64,000 nt of DNA from Gemmatimonas aurantiaca (GTDB lineage: Bacteria; Gemmatimonadota; Gemmatimonadetes; Gemmatimonadales; Gemmatimonadaceae): contig NZ_JBBCJO010000002.1 in assembly GCF_037190085.1 (NCBI RefSeq), positions 1 to 64,000 of the forward strand, in the 5' to 3' direction. Under the pieces are notes generated by a model. That model was given only the letters and a program-made list of their open reading frames with translations. It ran no database searches and was not told where the DNA came from. This document shows positions 61,226 to 64,000 of the stretch, one piece after another. The position numbers and the translations under genes were made by a program. How positions within the stretch are numbered: position 1 is the stretch's first letter; the number at the start of each line of letters is the position of its first letter.

Positions 61226-62679
61226 CGCCCGCCCGCCGCTCCCCTCGCGCGTCGCGCCGCCGCTCCCTCAGGAGCAGCGGATGGGCTGTGCCATGCGCGC
61301 TTTCGGCGGCCATGGCCACGGTCGCGCTGGCCGAGTCGGCCGACGCACAGGTGCGTGGTGAGGCGCCCATCGCACCCGCCGCCACCATCGGCCCGGTCAC
61401 CGACGCGCCCACGCTGTCGCTGCTTGGCATGGCATCGGTTCCCGACGGCAGTGGTGGCCCCTTTGCGCAGCGCAACGACCTCTGGTTCGGCGCTACGCAG
61501 CCGGTGGGTCGTCTGGGCGGGGTGCATTTTTCCGCACTGGGGAGCGGGAACTGGCGTTTCCGCGAAGTGGCCGGCACCGACGCCCAGTCTCAGGGCATCG
61601 TCACGCTGCGCGCCCGCACCCGTGTCGGTGAGCAGCGGGTCTGGAGCGCCGTGAGCTATGGCTATGCCGGCTCCAGCGGCAATCCCGGCGCCGGCCTGCT
61701 CGGCAATCTGTCGGGCGCCCAGGCCGGTGGCGGCGTGGACACCCGCGGCTCCGACACCACGGTCTCGCGTCGGGTGGATGTCGGCCAGGTTGGACGGGCG
61801 GAAGCAGGCATGGTCAGCAACTATGCCGGCATCGAGTTCGCGATCGGCATGTCCGTGGAGCGCGCCACCCGGTTCACCACGCAGACCATCACCGTCGACG
61901 AACCCACGGTGACGCGGTCCGCGCCGACCAACGCCGATCGGATCGTGAGTTCCCGATCGGTGCGCACCATGCAGCGTCGCGATCTCGCCACTGGCATCGC
62001 CTCGGTGGGGTTCAATACGGGCGCCACCACATGGCTGCTGTCGGTCACGGCTCCCGTGGCCAGCTGGATCAGCAGTGACGCCCTCGCACCGGCCGCCCAA
62101 CCCATTCCCACGGTCGCCTCGCTGGCCGTGGTGCAGCCCATCACCGGATGGCTGTCGCTGGTGGGCGCCGCCGCCAGCAACCCGGCAACGGTGGGTCCCA
62201 ATGCGATCCGCGATCAGGTGAACAGTCAGGAAGGCCGTGGCTATCGCAGCTTCTCACCCGTGGTGGCGCTCGGTATCCGCATCTCCCGCCTGCCGGGCCG
62301 CGGTCATGACGGAACGCCGGGTGGGATCCTGGCGTTCGAAACGCGCACGCTGGGTGCCGTCGATTCCATCTCCATCGAGCAGGGATCGCTCGATCGCGAT
62401 CACTCCGAAACCGATACCCTGCGGGTCGTACTGCTCATCGATGCACCGCGCGCCGAGTCGGTGGAGCTCATGGGTGACGCCACCTCGTGGACCGTGACGC
62501 AGATGCGCCGTCATGCCAATGGACGCTGGCGCGCCGAACTCAAACTCGCGCCGGGCATGCACCGGGTCATCGTGCGCTCCGATGGCGGCAAGTGGGTGGC
62601 ACCGCCGGGTCTGCCCGTGGGCAACGACGACTACGGCACACCGGTTGGCATGATCCTCATCAAGTCGCCACGACAGTAG
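61222..62679 (+). CDS. Secreted beta-rich protein with C-terminal glycogen-binding-like domain
   Basis: A 485-aa protein from GTG 61222. A signal-like N-terminus (GWAVPCALSAAMATVALAES) precedes a long beta-rich region (for example NDLWFGATQPVGRLGGVHFS, WLLSVTAPVASWISSDALAP, SVERATRFTTQTITVDEPTV) that could form a barrel. From about residue 390 the end is an E-set/CBM48-like fold: TLRVVLLIDAPRAESVELMG with RAELKLAPGMHRVIVRSDGG and WVAPPGLPVGNDDYGTP. This is the second such domain in the operon. A surface or outer-membrane location is likely. Function not recognised. Confidence 0.68.
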   Translation: MTPARRSPRASRRRSLRSSGWAVPCALSAAMATVALAESADAQVRGEAPIAPAATIGPVTDAPTLSLLGMASVPDGSGGPFAQRNDLWFGATQPVGRLGGVHFSALGSGNWRFREVAGTDAQSQGIVTLRARTRVGEQRVWSAVSYGYAGSSGNPGAGLLGNLSGAQAGGGVDTRGSDTTVSRRVDVGQVGRAEAGMVSNYAGIEFAIGMSVERATRFTTQTITVDEPTVTRSAPTNADRIVSSRSVRTMQRRDLATGIASVGFNTGATTWLLSVTAPVASWISSDALAPAAQPIPTVASLAVVQPITGWLSLVGAAASNPATVGPNAIRDQVNSQEGRGYRSFSPVVALGIRISRLPGRGHDGTPGGILAFETRTLGAVDSISIEQGSLDRDHSETDTLRVVLLIDAPRAESVELMGDATSWTVTQMRRHANGRWRAELKLAPGMHRVIVRSDGGKWVAPPGLPVGNDDYGTPVGMILIKSPRQ

Positions 62680-62710
62680 CCCCCCGTTTCACCCCCTCCA
62701 CGAAACGGAA

Positions 62711-62751
62711 ACGCCGGACGCATCGCGAGATGTCGTCCGGCGTGGCTTTTT
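62711..62751 (+). terminator. Rho-independent terminator of the ECF operon
   Basis: A 10-bp outer stem (62711-62720 with 62734-62743) with an inner CATC/GATG stem and GCGA loop is followed by GGCTTTTT. It lies about 30 bases after the last gene of the operon. Confidence 0.9.
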
Positions 62752-62771
62752 GGGGTGAGGTGATGGGTGGT

Positions 62772-62900
62772 GAGTTTGGGGTTTGGCGTGGAACAGCCGG
62801 ATTGTGGGACACGAGTCGCGGGTCACGGGACCGTACCCGGCACCCCACACCCGCTGCCCGATGGTTCACCCTCACACCGCAAACCCAAAACCCCAAACTC
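62772..62900. repeat. Large imperfect inverted repeat
   Basis: GAGTTTGGGGTTT (62772-62784) is matched in reverse by AAACCCCAAACTC ending at 62900, and the match continues imperfectly inward (GGCGTG against CACACCGC). About 85 bases lie between the arms and include further palindromic parts (CGGGTCACGGGACCG). As with 9101-9193, it lies between convergent genes beside an ordinary terminator. Confidence 0.65.
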
Positions 62901-62904
62901 CTCC

Positions 62905-64000
62905 TCAGCGCCCGCTCTTCACCCGCACGACCTGGGTGGTACTGTCCGTGCCCCCCGCGCCGCTCACCATCAGCGTCAGCTGATAGTCACCCGACGGCAC
63001 CGACGGGAAGTTGAGCGTCAGACTGCGCCCCGCTCCTCCGTCGGGACGACCGTTGTCGTTGTACTTGATCGACACCGGCGTCAGCGCCTTGGACAGACCG
63101 ATGGAGCTGCCCAACCGCTGGAAGAAACTCGCTCCCAGGCGCGTCGCCCGCAGCGAGACCTGCAGCGGCGCCGACGGGCTCGCCGGACGGTACATCTCCC
63201 AATAAATGCCGATCGTCGTGCCACCTTCGATGTCCGTCGATCCATACGCCTGCTCGGCGTTGCGCTCCAGCGTGGGCGTCGGCGATGCATCGCCCCGCTG
63301 CAGCAGCAGATAGTCCGAAAGGCGGGCGTCGCGTGGCAACGGCTCGACCGTATTGCGGACCCGTGCCGCACGTTTGCCCACAGGTGCCAGCACTTCCACA
63401 CTGGCCAGCATGCGTGAGGAGAAAGGCACCAGCAGCGCGCCGTTGGCCGCCGCGCTGTCCTTGATCACCTGCACCGGCGCCCTGCCGTCGAATCCATCCA
63501 GCGTGAGCGCCGCGGTGTACGGAGCGCGTCCCATCTCCAGTTCGCGCATCAGACGATAGCCACCGGCCAGAATGGTCGTATCCCCACCACGACGGAAACG
63601 CGCGAACTGGTGCGGCAACGCGCCGAATCCCGCGGCATACCGGGTGGCATAACGCATACGTGCTTTCTTGCGATTCGGATCCCAGTCGGATGCCGTGGCG
63701 CCCGTGGGGTTCGCGATCGCCGACAGCGCCGGCATGAAGTCGTAACTCGGTGTGGGCTCGTGACCGATCACCTGGGGCGGACGGGGATCGGCGGCCCCAC
63801 CGTTCTGTACCGACCACGCCGTCGGCCAGCCGTAGCGCAACTGCGACTCGAGCAGATCGTCACCCCACTGCAGATCGTAGGGAATGCGCCCCAGCGACTG
63901 CACACGGGAGACCGTGAACCGCGAATACCACTCGTTCTGGATGTCGTTGCCCGGCAGCATCCAGAGCGGCTGCGCCAGGCGGAGGATGCGTGCGTTCTCC
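62905..64000 (-). CDS. 3' part of a larger secreted protein (runs off the window)
   Basis: At least 365 residues are open from the right edge to the stop at 62905. Reading begins before the ATG at 63960 (ENARILRLAQPLWMLPGNDI), so the true start lies outside the window. A motif QLRYGWPTAWSVQ with NEWYSRFTVSRVQSLGRIPY upstream recalls GWxTD-type proteins of Bacteroidota/Gemmatimonadota, followed by beta-rich sections (TAALTLDGFDGRAPVQVIKD, IGIYWEMYRPASPSAPLQVS) and a C-terminal SLTLNFPSVPSGDYQLTLMV sandwich. Function unknown. Confidence 0.65.
   Translation of the reverse strand, partial: ENARILRLAQPLWMLPGNDIQNEWYSRFTVSRVQSLGRIPYDLQWGDDLLESQLRYGWPTAWSVQNGGAADPRPPQVIGHEPTPSYDFMPALSAIANPTGATASDWDPNRKKARMRYATRYAAGFGALPHQFARFRRGGDTTILAGGYRLMRELEMGRAPYTAALTLDGFDGRAPVQVIKDSAAANGALLVPFSSRMLASVEVLAPVGKRAARVRNTVEPLPRDARLSDYLLLQRGDASPTPTLERNAEQAYGSTDIEGGTTIGIYWEMYRPASPSAPLQVSLRATRLGASFFQRLGSSIGLSKALTPVSIKYNDNGRPDGGAGRSLTLNFPSVPSGDYQLTLMVSGAGGTDSTTQVVRVKSGR

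Noticed and set aside
1..64000. CRISPR arrays, tRNA or rRNA genes, prophage or transposase genes
   Set aside because: No regularly spaced repeats, no TTC-loop containing cloverleaf sequence in the intergenic regions and no phage or transposase proteins were found by reading.

Overview
The window is very GC-rich, tightly packed chromosomal DNA from a Gram-negative, aerobic heterotroph. Evidence for this is an Oar-like TonB-dependent receptor, several lipoproteins, an RND/TolC efflux system, a periplasmic DsbA-like protein, cytochrome oxidase heme A synthesis, and a System I cytochrome c heme exporter. The mix of protein families and the many non-ATG starts would fit Gemmatimonadota (Gemmatimonas-like). 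That assignment is an inference from family content; no rRNA or other marker is present. I found no rRNA, tRNA, CRISPR array, insertion sequence or prophage. The first 25 bases are a pure C run, which looks like a contig edge.

Layout. 0-5 kb, minus strand: a large TonB receptor and an amino-acid permease. 5.1-9.0 kb, plus strand: a two-helix protein resembling the membrane hairpin of cytochrome oxidase subunit II, then ctaA, ctaB and an MsbA-like ABC exporter, closed by a terminator. 9.2-13 kb: a lipoprotein, an M24 aminopeptidase, a V4R-like protein and a DUF92 membrane protein. 13.1-17.5 kb, plus strand: a coupled five-gene cassette (FAD oxidoreductase, flavin reductase-like protein, methyltransferase, SRPBCC protein, ketosynthase) that looks like a small specialised or lipid biosynthetic unit. 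17.5-23.5 kb, minus strand: one long heme operon, ccmA-ccmB-ccmC-ccmD-hemD-hemC-hemB-ppa. It combines heme export for cytochrome c with porphyrin synthesis; the pyrophosphatase may have a general role.

23.7-30.8 kb: acetyl-CoA synthetase, a DsbA-like protein, a degenerate alpha/beta hydrolase, a CDP-alcohol phosphatidyltransferase and an unusual membrane/TIM-barrel-like protein. 30.9-37.1 kb, minus strand: a double M16 peptidase, two TPR proteins, a pseudouridine-phosphate glycosidase and a small unknown. 37.2-45.6 kb: a CzcCBA-type metal efflux operon followed by an OmpR-type two-component system, with a small FliS-like gene between them. 45.7-56.2 kb: a patatin fused to a ferredoxin domain, aconitase, a DUF4382-type lipoprotein, a diacylglycerol kinase-like protein, a glycine-zipper lipoprotein, an exported 1-Cys peroxiredoxin, glycerate kinase and a TetR regulator. 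56.4-59.1 kb: agmatine-to-putrescine genes (aguB, aguA) plus a membrane protein. 59.2-62.7 kb: a compact four-gene operon of an ECF sigma factor, a one-TM protein ending in a glycogen-binding-like domain, a secreted helical protein and a secreted protein ending in a second such domain. The right edge holds the 3' part of a larger secreted protein.

The best candidates for something new are the ECF sigma/double glycogen-binding operon (59.2-62.7 kb), the patatin-ferredoxin fusion (45.7 kb), the stand-alone subunit II hairpin (5.1 kb), the ketosynthase cassette with its micro-ORF ladder (13.1-17.5 kb), and the hydrolase with an Asp nucleophile but no catalytic His (27.1 kb).
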